This document shows, piece by piece, positions 21,634 to 33,040 of a stretch of 64,000 nt of DNA. Each line of letters begins with the position of its first letter. Position 1 is the first letter of the stretch. The position numbers were made by a program, and so were the translations under genes. The notes under the pieces were generated by a model. The model searched no databases. It was not told where the DNA came from and saw nothing but the letters and a program-made list of their open reading frames with translations. Where the stretch lies: contig JAAEAF010002736.1 of NCBI GenBank assembly GCA_011037195.1, positions 1 through 64,000 on the forward strand, given 5' to 3'. The DNA is from Triatoma infestans. Its lineage: Eukaryota; Arthropoda; Insecta; Hemiptera; Reduviidae.

Positions 21634-21785
21634 TTTACAAATAGATGGGATACATTGCTGACACAGCCTTCAGTGCTCACTATTTTAGTTGTATATTTTA
21701 TTTTACCAGCGGCTATTGACCACATACTGCCCAATGACATCCATGCAGTTATTACAATTCCAGACAGTGCCCCCACAATGGCTCC
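21634..21785 (-). CDS. SLC5 exon 10, gene B
   Basis: TTTCAG acceptor and AA|GTAATT donor, phase 0 in and 2 out. It encodes G-A-I-V-G-A-L-S-G-I-V, W-M-S-L-G-S and a loop with two Cys-containing turns, the usual late helix of SLC5 proteins (G-A-x-x-G). Confidence 0.83.
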
Positions 21786-22287
21786 CTGAAATGATTAGTA
21801 ATAATTAATGCAAACTAAAACAGTAATCTTGGATACATATAAATTAATAAACACAAATATGGTGCATTATGTCTCTATATTTATAGAATTTAAACAAGAG
21901 ATAACAATAACTCATGTACGAGGTTTGTCCTATTGTGAGGTTACTCAGATTTTACCAAATAATAACAGTCGCCACGCTGATAGATTAATACAATTAAATT
22001 ACCTTAACGTTGGCATTTCGAATAAACAAACCAAAAGAAAATATAAATATTCTGAATTCATTAACAAAACTTAATAGAGTTATGGACATCTGCAATCAAA
22101 AATAGAAATTATTAAAGTCCTAATTATGGAAATTATTGATTATTTTTTAAATTATTAAAAAAAGATAAAACGAAGTACATGCAATCTGTCTACTTTCTCT
22201 TTCTCCCCAATAAGAGGAACTATTGCGATCGTGTCAAATTTTGGAAATTGAGTTTTCACCGGTAATACAGGTTTTGGGGTCTCTGAC

Positions 22288-22450
22288 TGTGACGTATGGT
22301 GACCTGGGTTAATCGATTGATGTTTGAATCGATATGCTACATATGGTCAGATGATCGATTATTATATAGAGAGCAGATAAAGATTGTAACCTGTTTAGTT
22401 TTGTTGTGGTGAAATAGTTGATTAAGAACTGGTTCACTTTACTGGAATCA
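22288..22450 (+). repeat. 5' LTR of gypsy element 2 (unit A)
   Basis: A 163-bp LTR starting TGTGACGTATGGTGA and ending GGAATCA, with two ATCGATT motifs. It matches 25,337-25,421 plus 26,232-26,312 (3' LTR) and 63,063-63,225 (unit B). Confidence 0.8.
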
Positions 22451-23285
22451 TGGTTTCAGGTGTATACCTAATAAATATAATTTATAAATGTGACTAGTTA
22501 TAACATGACAGCATATTCTGTAAACCCGCCTAGTGAGTTTGATTATTCAGCTAAATATTCTGAATGGACAGGACAAAAATTTATGATTTTCTCAGAGCAT
22601 CAGGCAAATCGCAGGCTAAAAATGAAGAGGTAAAAATTACTCTTCTGGTTAATTTTTTGGGAGATCAGGGAATATATTTATAACTAATTTACTTTACCTA
22701 AGAAATCTTGTTTGGAGGATGTATTGTTTGATGATTTTGTGTTCCTCTTTCAAACCACGTGTACGAGTCTTTCAAGTTTAATTATATTAAGCCATTGAAA
22801 CTAGTTATAGTACTATAATCCATTGTTATATTTATTGTTGTATCTGTTATTTACCTATTATTCTTTGGTCAGGCAATTTATTTATTCTATAAGTTATGGA
22901 TAAGTAATTTTTTCTTTTTTTTCTAGTTTACTCTGATTTACCTGCCGTAGAATCTAATCTAAGTTGAATTTAATAAGTAGAATATATCATATAGAGGGAT
23001 TTCAGGAAAATTTTAGAAAGCAGTTTATTAATAAATATAACATGTATTTACAGGGTTAGGTAAATTTCCTTTTCCGTACAAAATAACTCTTGCCGTACAG
23101 ACTGACATAAACCCTTACTGTCAGTATTAAATAAAGAATACACAAAATTTCAGCTGATTACAAAGGTTACAGCTAAAAATATTAAAATATGATTTGAAAT
23201 TGGAATATCTACCCGGATCACAAATGTTTTTTCGGATTTCTTTTCCCGACTTAAATTATCAGATAATATTGAAAATGATCCAGAT

Positions 23286-24340
23286 ATGTTGGATGTTATT
23301 CATGATGATATGTCAATGGAAGATTATCTTCCAATCAGTGTGGCAAAATTAAGAGAGTTGAAGACTGAAACTAGCGAAGACGATGTCTTGAGCAAAGTCC
23401 TCGATTTTGTTAATAATGGATGGGAAAATATTAATGTTAAAAAATTGAATGGTGAATGCACAATTTTTATTTGCTAAAAAATGGTATTTTTGTTAAAGAT
23501 GGAATGTTATTTCTAAATGATAAAATAATAATTCCAAGCTCTCTGAGAAGAAAAATGTTGGAATTAATTCATACGAGCCATTCTGGTATCGTGAAATCAA
23601 AAAGTAGAAGACGTTCGTTTTTTATTGGCCGAGATTATTGCTGGATATTGAAGAGTATGTTGCTGCATGTCAGAAATGTGCTAATTACCAACGAAATAAT
23701 ATAAAAGAACCTTTATTAAACACTAAAATGCCAGCCTATCCCTTTCAGACTGTAGCAATAGATATTGCGGAATTAAATAAACAATTATCTCATTCTCGTA
23801 GATTACTATTCACGATGGATTGACATTGTCCCTCTTCGAGGTAAGGGAGCCACTGAATTAATAAAATCTTTGAAAATCATTTTTTCAACTCATGGGATTC
23901 CACTTAATACGATGTGATAACAATCCTTTTAATAGTTTTGAATTTAGACAATTTTTAAAAAAGTTGGGGAATAGAAATGACTAATTCCTGCCCCTATTAT
24001 CCTAAGTCTAATGGAATGGCTGAAAAAACCATTGTGTGATATATATTTTAAGAAAGTGAGAAGATTATCATATTGGATGGATGGAGTATCCAGTACTTCT
24101 TCTTTGGCCTACCTGCTTCATTTGCCAGCACAAACTGTTCAATAGAAATATTCAAACTTTAAACCCTATTATTGGTCAGTTGTTAAAACCGGCAGTGCCT
24201 ATAATTCAAGACAAATGTTTGGAGGAATCATCACATAAATCAAAAATATATTATAACCAAAGAGCCAAATTAAGACCGGAGTTTTCAGACAATGGAAAAA
24301 TATACAAAAAAAATAAGAATAATTGGATAACCGGGTAGGT
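23286..24340 (+). pseudogene. Gypsy integrase fragments (element 2)
   Basis: The H2C2 zinc region (L-I-H-T-S-H-S-G; later C-Q-K-C-A-N-Y-Q) is followed by broken pieces of the core: F-Q-T-V-A-I-D-I, then D-N-N-P-F, S-N-G-M-A-E-K and a C-terminal K-x-x-Y-Y-N-Q-R-A-K. At least four frame changes; dead. Confidence 0.75.
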
Positions 24341-24344
24341 TGTT

Positions 24345-25326
24345 AAGGCATTGTCTGAACCCATATCATACCTATTAAGGAATTGCACTAAGAAACTCTG
24401 CTAAGGTGAAACAAAGGGCATCTCCATAAAAAAGTTTGAATGCTGGAAGCTGCGGTTCATTTATTATTACCAGCATTAGTTTTTTTATAAAAAATTTCTA
24501 CCAATTGCTAGAATATTATATGATATGTATTTTGTTTTTAAATATTATTGGAGCGTTCGTAAGGAGAATAAATGAAATAAAATTTTAATAATCGTATGTA
24601 ACTGTATAAAATAAACACAATTCTCTCTCGCTATCACTACCACGAACATCTATCATGTTTCTCTCTTGTCAGTGTGTGTGTGATTATTTCTGTCTCTGGC
24701 TCGCCCGCACTTTGGACTTATGTTTTCTCGTAACAAAGACTTATTCTCAACTACAGTTAGTTTTTCCGCTGCTTTGTTAGTGTGCAGAGTAGTGAGTTGA
24801 ATTTGATTTCAAATTCTGTGTGGCCACACCTTGAACTTTACTTAACGTTATTTTTCGTACGCTTGTGTACCATTACCTACATTGTGGAAATTGCGGACCA
24901 CCATCCTCTTCAACTTTTTGTAAAGAAGCATCATCTTCATTATCATCAAGAAGAGCATCATTTTTCTATCCATCATTATCTGTACCAGAGCGGATGTACG
25001 TGAGCGTAGGCGACAACGGCACAGCTCCAGCTGCATCTTCATCAACGAATTCCAGGCGAGAGAGAAATATAATAGAAAATCTCTAATAAATGCGAATATA
25101 TTGTTCACCTTTACATTATATAATCTCTTGTAATTCTGTTCACCTTTCCTTTATTTTTTTTATTAAATACAGTCCACTTTGAAATAACTAGTGTACCTTT
25201 TTTCATTTTATTTTTGACGGTGCAATAGTAATCTAGGAATAACCATTCTATCTATTGGCCGCACCAATTATAGGTAATTTGATTTTATTTGTTTTCGCTT
25301 ATATGTTTTTCTTTTGCATTTTATTT
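24345..25326. other. 3' region of gypsy element 2, content unclear
   Basis: Lies between the integrase remnant and the 3' LTR. 24,850-25,080 has short Ser-rich open stretches that might be the pol C-terminal tail or unrelated sequence. No gene recognised. Confidence 0.4.
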
Positions 25327-25421
25327 AAGGGGGAGGTGTGATGTATGGTGTATTGGGTTGATCGATTGGTGTTTCAATCGATATGCGAATATGATCAGAT
25401 GATCGATTATTATAAAGATAG

Positions 25422-26226
25422 TGTCTCCGCGGCAGACACCCAAGGCGAGATGACAAGTAGGTGACAATCAAAATGAATAATAACACAAAACAAATGAAAA
25501 TGAGACTTACCCCTTGGTGACGTTGAGTGATGAATAGACGAAGGGTTGATGAGACGAATGGCGGAGTGGGAAAGGAGGAGGGGCGTATGTGTGTGTGTGT
25601 GTGGTGTGCGTGTGTGGCGAAAGAAAGGAACTCAGGTGAGCGTAGAAGGATTAGAATGCTTCTTCAGAAGCGTATGATGCCGTGTTTGAAGCGGCAGGTG
25701 ATGGCGAGTCCACTAACGTGCAATGAGATAGCCTCGTGAAGATGCTGGCGCGGAGGGATGTGTCTTGGTAATCACCGAAGAGTCAAGTTAATAATTACCA
25801 CGGCGAATAGGCGCGTATAAGGCGACACAAAGTTTAAAGGCGAAATTAACAGCACGCCACAGAAGAAGAAGCGGTAAAACTGAAGTTAGCTAGATGGGCG
25901 ACAGAGAAGAGAACGGCACAAACACTGTTAACCAGGCGAGATACAGAAGTCAAGTGAAGTAATTTTTGAGGAGTAAAGAAGGTTGAAGGGTGAGGGAAAC
26001 GGAAATAACGCGCGAAGTCCGAAGATGAAAGTGCCTGCATGCCCACCACCAAGATAGAAAGAGAGGGTAAAATGCGGGGAAGCGTGAGAACGCGGCGGAA
26101 GATGAAAGAAGAAACAGAAAATTATAGTTTGGAAATGGCAAGGGATTATCAGTAGTGTGGTAATAAAAAAGGGCAATAAAGGGAAGCGGAGGCCACCGAA
26201 GTTTTCAAAGGTGCCGCGACCTAACT
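25422..26226. mobile_element. 805-bp insertion inside the 3' LTR of gypsy element 2 (candidate solo LTR)
   Basis: Flanked by a perfect 5-bp duplication GATAG (25,417-25,421 and 26,227-26,231). Removing it restores the LTR sequence. Clearly richer in G+C and purines than its surroundings, with a TGTG run at 25,588-25,604. It starts TGTCTCCGCGG and ends CCTAACT; it lacks terminal inverted repeats and coding sequence. The 5-bp duplication and length suit a solo LTR, but the ends are not a canonical TG..CA pair. Confidence 0.65.
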
Positions 26227-26639
26227 GATAGTTTATAAAGGTTGTCACCTGTTTAGTTTTGTTGTTGGTTAAATAAATGGTTGATTAAGAACTGCTTCAC
26301 TTTAATAGTACATTGAGAACGAAAAGATTGTTTTTAGCAAATGGTCTCTGTGTGTGTTTGTGGGTGTTGTGAGCGAAATATCTCAAAAACGAAATTTGCA
26401 GGAAGCTGAAACTTGGTAATTTATTTAGCTACTACCACCGCGTAGGACATGAAGGTACACAAATCAAAATTAGAAATCGAAAGAAGTAGGCATTTACTAA
26501 TATTTTTTTTTCAGTTTTTTTGTGATTTCTCGAAAACATTGCAAACGACTTTCTTTTATCACTTATAATAAATTGAAACATTTTTATGGGATATTGATTA
26601 TTTGAAGCGGATCTGGGGTCAAGCTTCCTTGTAAAGTAC

Positions 26640-27470
26640 GAATTCAGTACAATCATGCGTTCTGGTCAGAGCTATACGAATATCTTCGAAATCTCTTAAG
26701 CTGATTCCTGGGCTCCTAAGAAACTTGTTGATTCCATAGTTAAAAGTACCCTCTTATGCTGTTGCGTAACTTGGTGCTTGCCTACATAGATTGCTTAGAA
26801 AAAGTCCAACTTATAAGTGGCTGTAAACTTAACGCGCTCTCCCACCAGTTATGAGGACAGATTGGAAACGGGTGTGAACAAAATACATTGTCAAGCCCTG
26901 AAATATGTTCTGACCTGGTGCAAGAAGTGAATAATATGACTGAAACAAGGTACCCGAAAGTGTGTTTAAAAGGATTGCTTCTGAACGAAAATAATAAAAC
27001 CGTTAAACCATAATATAACTGGCTTGGGCAGATGAGACAGTTTATTCTGAGCTCTGATTATGACGGATAGATTGATTTTACAAAAAAAAAAGAATTAATG
27101 AAATAATTAGTGTTTGTAATGAAAAAAGTCATCGGAGTGACTTGGTGTCCCTGGCACAACATAGTAAATTTAGTAATTTTACTTTATATACTTTCATCAC
27201 TAGCGGAACAGAGCCCCACCTTTTACAGAATCTACCCTTACCCATAATAAGAGTTTTCATACAAGAGCGGGAGGCAGGTATAAATATATATTTAAAGTCA
27301 CGTTTAATTATATTAAATGTAATATTGACAAAATTGGTGTTAAAAGTTTTTGTCAGCAAATCAGCAACCTTTTGGAAAACTCGGATATTAACAATATATA
27401 TAAAGTTTATAATTATCTCACTAGTGTGCTTAGGTTAAGACAAAGGCTATTAAATGAATAATGTTTGTTA
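26640..27470 (+). mobile_element. Strongly decayed LINE-like sequence
   Basis: Frame-broken traces of a LINE ORF2 tail: L-K-Y-V-L-T-W-C, R-Y-P-K-V-C-L-K-G-L-L and Y-N-W-L-G-Q occur in the right order, followed by a Leu/Ile-rich open stretch at 27,142-27,438. The match is weak. Confidence 0.35.
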
Positions 27471-27946
27471 ATATTTTAATATTGACTGTTCCATCTTTAT
27501 CTTATTTATGCTTGTTTGTATTTTCGTTTGTAGTCCTGCATATTTTTATTGCAACGCTGTTTTAAGTATATTTTACATGATCAAAGTCTGCTAAGATTGG
27601 ATACTATAAGCAAATAAATAAGTTAAATAAATTAAATTAAAATTATAAACCAATCACTTTTATTTGCAACATTTCTCTGAAAAATATTGTTCTTAGTATA
27701 TGTGAGGAAACTGAGACGTTGAAATTCAAATATATTTTTTCAACATTGTTGGTGCTCTCTGCAGTCATTCTGTACCTACTTCTGTTGGTAGGTTGGCACT
27801 TGTCCCTCCCACCACCTGTACACTAATATAAAGCCGAATGAGCTCAATTTGAAATTTAAAGAATATTTGTCATTATATAAATAATATTATTAAGGGGAGT
27901 AAGAGAAAGGCGTGTGAGTGTTTCACTTCTAATTCTTTATTCTTAC

Positions 27947-28127
27947 TTGCAGAAGTCCAGTAGAGGAATTCAGGCCGAAAATTCCACCATTAACTATTAC
28001 ACCAAGCAGGACAACTATTATCTTCAAATATAGATTAGTTCGGGCATTGTTGAAAGTTATGGGCATCAGTTTCACAAAATCTTCCAGAATATTTGCAGAC
28101 AAAGTGTTCATTATAGTTGACAGTGTG
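27947..28127 (-). CDS. SLC5 exon 9, gene B
   Basis: TTAG acceptor and CAA|GTAAGA donor, phase 2 in and 0 out. The joined Ser plus T-L-S-T-I-M-N-T-L-S-A is the S-x-x-S-T/S Na+-site helix of SLC5 (LeuT fold). It is followed by I-L-E-D-F-V and another helix ending G-L-L-Q. Open and intact. Confidence 0.87.
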
Positions 28128-28547
28128 CTAATAAAATAATTATATTAAGGTCAATATAAATAATAACAAAATTAATTATGATCTGCTGCAATTTTTAATG
28201 TCCGTTCATACTGCCGTCTTTTGGTTTTTTGACCACTGTATAGTCGCAGACGTAACTACAAGAGAACGAAAAATTGCCATGCAAATTCAGTTGATTGCTG
28301 GCAGTTGCAATTTCGCTTTTACCGCAATATAGCCGGAATAATTAACGACTTCTTTACAAGCTCCATTTAGAAAACCCAACAGATCTCTTGCGTTTACAAC
28401 AGATCTCTGAAGTACAGTTCTGTCCATAATAGTATGGCCGACTTTGTGAACACAGCTACATAGTGATAGAATATTAATGGATTAACACACAACTATACAG
28501 CCAAGGGTGACAATACGCACTGAGCCAAGAATATTTTACAACTATAC

Positions 28548-28657
28548 CTCAAAGCAGCTGAGAGAATTCCAGCTAAAAACAAGCCAGTCAGTCCGGGCAG
28601 ATTTCTTCCGATCTTCAAGACATGGTAGGTCATCAACTGATCTGCATCTTCCAGCTC
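28548..28657 (-). CDS. SLC5 exon 8, gene B
   Basis: TTAG acceptor and GAG|GTATAG donor, phase 0 in and 2 out. It encodes D-Q-L-M-T-Y and L-P-G-L-T-G-L-F-L-A-G-I-L-S-A-A-L, the near-universal P-G-L-x-G-L-F-x-A-G motif of SLC5 transporters. Confidence 0.9.
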
Positions 28658-28829
28658 CTAACAAAATAATTTAACAAATAATTTCAGAGTGCCATTTAGG
28701 TAGATTATATATATGTCTGTTATAAGCAGTGCCTCTCTTGTTACAAGCCGTTCAAACTTTATATTTAAATGGCACCCGACATAAAGCTCTTGATTAGAAT
28801 CAGTCTACCGAAAGTAACACCTTACCGAA

Positions 28830-29240
28830 TAGATTTTTCAGTTTCCTGCGATTCTCTCCAAACAGCAATACTAATTACACTTACAAAGAGCTACAACTTT
28901 TATTACCAACACATCTCTGGAGAAAGTCATTTAAGCGGGCGTTTGTGGGAGATGGGGGTTATGTATTCATTTAAAGTGCTATCATAGTTGATTCTAAATA
29001 ATTCTGTCATCTAAACAGGGTTAATTAGAAATAAATAAGTTTCCCGAAATTCCGAGTTAAAGAAAATCGGTAAACCGGAAGTTCGTTTTTACTGATCTGT
29101 TTCTTTTTTCATTTTTCTACTTTTCTCCATATACCGACGAATTTCATTAAATCTTATATTCTAGCTACGAATATAGAGGTCTATCACTTTTAATTGAACC
29201 TTTTTATCGAGAAATTTATTTAAAGGAGATTTGCGGAAGG
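28830..29240 (+). repeat. (GT)n-family repeat, two adjacent sub-units without GT run
   Basis: Blocks TTTTTCAGTTT, GCGATTCTCTCC, AGCTACAACTTTTATT, CATCTCTGGAGAAAGTCATTTAAG, and a second unit with CCGGAAGT.CGTTTTTA and TTTTCTCCATA...CCGACGAATTT, as at 11,280-11,620. Confidence 0.6.
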
Positions 29241-29501
29241 GGGAAGATTATGCTTCCCTCGAAAAGTAATTCTCTTGTTTATTTTCTCCCATTGATATGA
29301 ACTTGAAGACAAATGAACATTTACAATATAATTATATAGGTTTGGAAGAATATTTGTCGATTACAACTCTGTAAACTCCAGTGAGAAAAAGTTGTGTGAG
29401 TGTTTCATACCATATTTTTCTGTTCCTAGCAATACACCTTCTGACAGATTCATTTTCTTAATACTAGAAATCATCTCCCGTTATCGTACATAAAGGGTAT
29501 A

Positions 29502-31002
29502 CGTGCAGTCTCGATTATCCGTCACGTTCGGGACCAGACGGTTGTCGGATAAGAGAATAGACGGTTAACAGAAAACAAGGTTGGAGAATTTGTGTTTTAT
29601 TAGTTTTTTAAAAACATTCCACTCTGCTTTTTATACGGGGTTGTGACCGTCACGGAAACCGAGCCAGCATTAGAAAGTTTGTTTTTTTATTTAATTTTTT
29701 TTTTTGATTTTGCATGTTTTTTCTAATCTTTGATTTTATTCTTGTGAGGGTTTGAAGAAACTCATCATTGTTGACTGTTTTTTAGAATTCCTCACTTTCT
29801 TGGCTGAAAGAACTTGCAGTTTGCTTAAAAGTAAATTGATGTACTATCGCACTCTTCTTGGTGTTCGTACCATTCAATAAATTTGGAAATCGAAATTTCG
29901 GCTTCGGTGTTAGTAATTTTTGAAATTTGAATTTCATCTTCTTCATTGTCGCTATTCCAGAATTGTATTATTAAAATCCAGAAATTATATTGCGCCCGCG
30001 CCGTGTACAATAAAGAGTACATAATATTGAAAATATTAAAAATAAATTTCTAAGATTGATTGCTTTCAAACTTAATATCCCCAGACAAGAATTAGACTAC
30101 ATAACTCTCAGAAACCATCTCAGATTGCTAACTTGTACAGATCGGAGGAAATTATTCGATTTGCTACTGGTCTACGATATTATCCATGGCCTAATAGACA
30201 GTTCTGAGTTACTATCCTCAATAACCTTCCAAGTCCCTGTCAAAAACGTTAGGCACCGCAATCTTTTCTTCATAAAATTTTATAGAAATCACTACTCCTA
30301 CAATTCATCAATACCTCGATCATTAAGATTACTGAATAAACTTAGTTCCGAACTAGATATTTTTCATCTCTCCAGAATCCAGTTTAAAAACGCAGTTACT
30401 GATTTTCTTCTATCCTTCAAGCACAACATTCCATAAACCAAATTCCTTGCACCTTACCTTTTCCCTGTAATTAGGAAATATTTATCATCAAATATTTGTA
30501 TGTACTTATATTTTTTCTTTGTTATCTTAATATTTCCAGGTTTGACTATGTTTATTATTACTGAACTTTTACTTATTTGTTTTATATAGGTCTATTTGAT
30601 TTATCTTTCCCTTTCATAAAGGTTGATTTTCATTTTGTTATTTTATTATTTCTCAATATATGTTAAAGAAAAGTCAATTCCAAATGCAAGGCAAACACTT
30701 CCTTGACCGATTTACATTATCTGGATTAATAGATTATATATGCAAATATACTTATTTCTTTATATTAAATATTTTTTAGATTTTAAGTATTTTTTAGATT
30801 CAAATGTTCTTATAGAGTTATATTTATACTACTTGTTGATGTTGATAGCTGAAACTGAATATACTATGTACAAAGGATTTATAATCGGTTAAATAAATAA
30901 ATAAATAAATAAGTAATATGTACATAATGTGTGGGCACAAACACCATGACGGATAATTGGAGGTGACGGATAAAAGAGTGACGGATAATCGAGACTGCAC
31001 TG
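29502..31002 (-). mobile_element. Tigger/pogo-like DNA transposon remnant, interrupted by a LINE
   Basis: The ends are inverted repeats with GCAGTCTCGATTATCCGTCAC. The left end is 29,502, missing one base at the tip, and the right end is 31,002. Both are flanked by TA, the pogo-superfamily target. The minus-strand reading at 30,022-29,790 resembles the transposase C-terminus: acidic residues, I-S-K-F-I-E-W-Y-E-H-Q-E-E-C-D. A LINE sits at 30,026-30,919. Most of the transposase is missing. Confidence 0.75.
30026..30919 (+). mobile_element. 5'-truncated LINE inserted in the Tigger-like element
   Basis: A perfect 9-bp target duplication GTACATAAT flanks it (30,017-30,025 and 30,920-30,928). The open frame at 30,056-30,436 is the end of a LINE ORF2: N-K-F-L-R-L-I-A-F-K, then R-R-K-L-F-D-L-L-L-V-Y-D-I-I-H-G, R-H-R-N-L-F and S-S-I-P-R-S-L-R-L-L-N. 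This is the usual C-terminus of arthropod Jockey/RTE-type proteins. It has a 3' UTR and an AAATAAATAAAT tail. Confidence 0.85.
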
Positions 31003-31183
31003 TAATACCTTGTATGTGCATTATGGCTAGCGACTTCTACATATTGTGATGTTATATTGATTCTCACAGAGATTGTTTAAAAATAACTATTCATATATAA
31101 TGTACACTACAACATAACCATTATAAGTATCACATTATCATCAACAAATGAGAAGGAGCATCATATATTAAACTGAAAATTAC

Positions 31184-31292
31184 CTTGCTCAAAACTGGGT
31201 CGCAGTTATGGTATGTTGCATACATCAATAATCCTGTAATGATAACTGTTGCGGTAATTGTAAAATGTGCTATGGCACTGCTGATTACAATT
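31184..31292 (-). CDS. SLC5 exon 7, gene B
   Basis: TTTGCAG acceptor and AAG|GTAATT donor, phase 2 in and 0 out. It encodes a membrane helix, then L-L-M-Y-A-T-Y-H-N-C-D-P-V-L-S-K, matching the Y-A-x-Y-x-x-C-D-P-L motif of SLC5A5/6/8 proteins. Confidence 0.88.
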
Positions 31293-31830
31293 CTGCAAAA
31301 AAAAATGCAGAAAGTTTCTAAACTGAAAACTAAATGAAATTAGTTCATTATTTTGACTGAAGTGATGATGTCTACTCTTAACTGCAACTTAGGGGCACTG
31401 ATTGATAGTAGGGTAGATAGCTGAATATTCATAACCTTCAAAAACCCCTGACACTGCTATAGGAACTTTTATACTTTATTAAAAATAATATGCTTTTAAT
31501 GTTTTGTTAAGGCTTTAGTAATTTTAAATTATTTTGTAAATAGCTTATATCAGAATTAGAATAATTGCAGAACTTATATCTGTTGATATTATTAAATATA
31601 TTACATAAAAATATTATTAATATAAGGTACATCTTTATTTTTACTTGGGCGCATCAACTCCTGAAGTCATTAATCGCCCCTCAGCTAGTTTTCGTTCTCG
31701 AGCCGGGCGCAGGAGCCGTCTTTATTCCGTTCATTTTAGAAGTTTATTAGGAACATAAATATCACTTTCATTTGAGATACCATCACACATTAAAAATGCT
31801 CTTTTTTATGACTTCCTAAGAACCCGATGG
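31293..31830. other. No gene recognised
   Basis: Intronic, AT-rich. Searched by eye for the missing exon between SLC5 exons 6 and 7; not found here. Confidence 0.5.
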
Positions 31831-31839
31831 CCTGATGCC

Positions 31840-32150
31840 TACTGAATTTGTATGACGGTTCCAAATACAGCAGCAAAGTGCCCAAATAACTACGTCTGCA
31901 AATTATCTTCCTTATCAAAAAATGCATCAGTGTTTTTCGGCAGAATTAACAGCTCTACGCATGGCTTACAATATATCAGAAATTTGCAGCATAAAAAATT
32001 TTTAATTCTGAGCGACAGTAAAAGCTCGCTGATAAAACTAGCCACTTCTTTAGTGCCTTCCCTCCTAATCACATTGTCCTGGAAATAATGGACTTTTTGA
32101 TATTTTAAGATTAGAAAGAAAGCATAAGATAAACTTTTTGTGGATCAGAG
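31840..32150 (+). mobile_element. LINE RNase H fragment, left part (split by gypsy element 3)
   Basis: Frame-broken reading with Y-D-G-S-K, S-V-F (broken), L-Q-Y-I-R-N-L and K-F-L-I-L-S-D-S-K-S-S, typical of LINE RNase H. It ends N-F-L-W-I-R and continues across the inserted LTR element with G-H-F-A-L-R-Y-N-E (35,536 onward), so one gene piece has been split. Confidence 0.8.
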
Positions 32151-32333
32151 TGTTATGTGAATGAGAGAATATCGATTATGTATGTTAGAGTATCGATTAT
32201 GTATTCGATGGAATAAGAAAAATGAGATTTTGATAGCAGTAAGTGGAGGGTATGGTTGACAATAAAAGGAGTGTAATTAAAAAGATCTGATGTACTATAT
32301 AACTCTGTGTATTTATTTTTATATCCTAAAACA
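32151..32333 (+). repeat. 5' LTR of element 3
   Basis: 183 bp, with two AATATCGATTA-type motifs and an ACTATATAACTC block near the end. It differs from the 3' LTR at scattered sites, so the insertion is not recent. Confidence 0.88.
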
Positions 32334-32430
32334 TGGTGTCAGGTGTTATATAAATCGCACTGATTATTTGTAAGCAGTTATTTGGAGTTAACGAGTACAA
32401 ATAAAAACTGTACAAAAAAGAATTTCAGGA

Positions 32431-33040
32431 CTATGGATGAAGAAAGTCTAATGAAACAGAGTGCCCTTTTACGCTCTCGTCTTACTCGTACGGTGACATT
32501 TACTGCATCTGATAAATTTAAGAACGCGGACATTCCTGAACTACGGGAAAGAAAGGATACTGTAAGTATAATATTGAAGCAATTTAATGAATTATCGTTG
32601 AATCTGGATATCGATGAGGATTATACTAATAAATTTGAACAAGATTATTTTAGTGTAACAGGAGAATAGAAGAATTACAAGTAAAGAAGGGTTGTGAGTT
32701 AGATATTAAATGCCAAATGGCGCCTATAACAATTCCAGTATTCAAAGGAGATATATGTGAATGGAACCCATTCTATGAATTATTTAAATCTGTAATTCAT
32801 GATAACAAAACGCTAGATAATGTGCGAAGGTTTCAAATTTTAAAATCATCGTTAGATTGTGAACCTCTGAATTTAATATCTGGATTAGATTCAACTGGTG
32901 CCAATTATGAGATCGCTCTTAAAAAATTAATTGATACTTATAGCAAATGTAAATATGCAGTATACAACCATATAAAGCGTTTTATAGATCATCCTAATGT
33001 TAAGTCTAGTGAGAGAACAATATGTAATTCCAACCATTGA
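32431..33040 (+). pseudogene. gag: BEL/Pao-like Gag (DUF1759 type) in element 3
   Basis: Starts M-D-E-E-S-L-M-K-Q and has an N-terminal helical part to about 32,669. One frame change follows, then I-P-V-F-K-G-D-I-C-E-W-N-P-F-Y-E-L-F, L-D-N-V-R-R-F-Q-I-L-K-S-S-L and G-A-N-Y-E-I-A-L-K-K-L. The pattern (I)P-x-F-x-G-D-x-x-E-W-x-x-F followed by K-F-x-x-L-K-x-x-L is the DUF1759 signature, characteristic of BEL/Pao Gag. The reading then passes into gypsy RT. Confidence 0.78.

Larger units (their letters stand above)
1..23224. repeat. Tandem segmental duplication, unit A (left, truncated by window edge)
   Basis: This block recurs in the same orientation from 40,849 to the end of the window. The offset is 40,848 at the left edge, 40,832 at 5.2 kb, 40,887 at 13.7 kb and about 40,773 from 19 to 23 kb, so only small indels separate the copies. 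The same TEs sit at the same sites in both units. The largest indel I saw is bases 17,576-17,714, present here and absent at about 58,485. The unit includes the 23.2-40.8 kb stretch, which is seen once. Confidence 0.95.
22288..26312 (+). mobile_element. Ty3/gypsy element 2 (internally deleted), unit A
   Basis: 5' LTR 22,288-22,450. Primer-site-like TGGTTTCAGG follows (TGGTGTCAGG in unit B). A gag fragment with N-P-P-S-E-F-D-Y-S lies at about 22,505-22,780. There is an RNase H trace near 23,090-23,260 and integrase fragments at 23,286-24,340. Purine tract AAGGGGGAGG is at 25,327-25,336. The 3' LTR runs 25,337-26,312, split by an 805-bp insertion. The flanks CTGAC and TTGAG are each one base from CTGAG, which the uninterrupted repeat has at this point, so a decayed 5-bp target duplication is likely. 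Protease and RT are missing. Confidence 0.8.
22205..26620 (+). repeat. (GT)n-family repeat split by gypsy element 2
   Basis: The left half (22,205-22,287) carries GTGTCAAATTTTGGAAATTGAGTTTTCACCGG. The right half (26,313-26,620) continues with a TGTGTG run, GAGCGAAATATCTCAAAAACGAA and TTTTTTCAG..TTTT. Together they rebuild one repeat unit like 56,260-56,635 with the LTR element in between. Confidence 0.7.

Noticed and set aside
24782..25108. Host exon in the 3' part of gypsy element 2
   Set aside because: Ser/His-rich short frames on both strands without splice support or family match; left as unclear.
25527..26248. Several overlapping open frames in the G+C-rich insertion
   Set aside because: Compositional effect: purine-rich DNA lacks stops. 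No recognisable protein in any frame.
27142..27438. Plus-strand open frame of 98 codons rich in Leu/Ile
   Set aside because: No signature and no membrane protein match; probably part of decayed LINE sequence, so not called as a gene.
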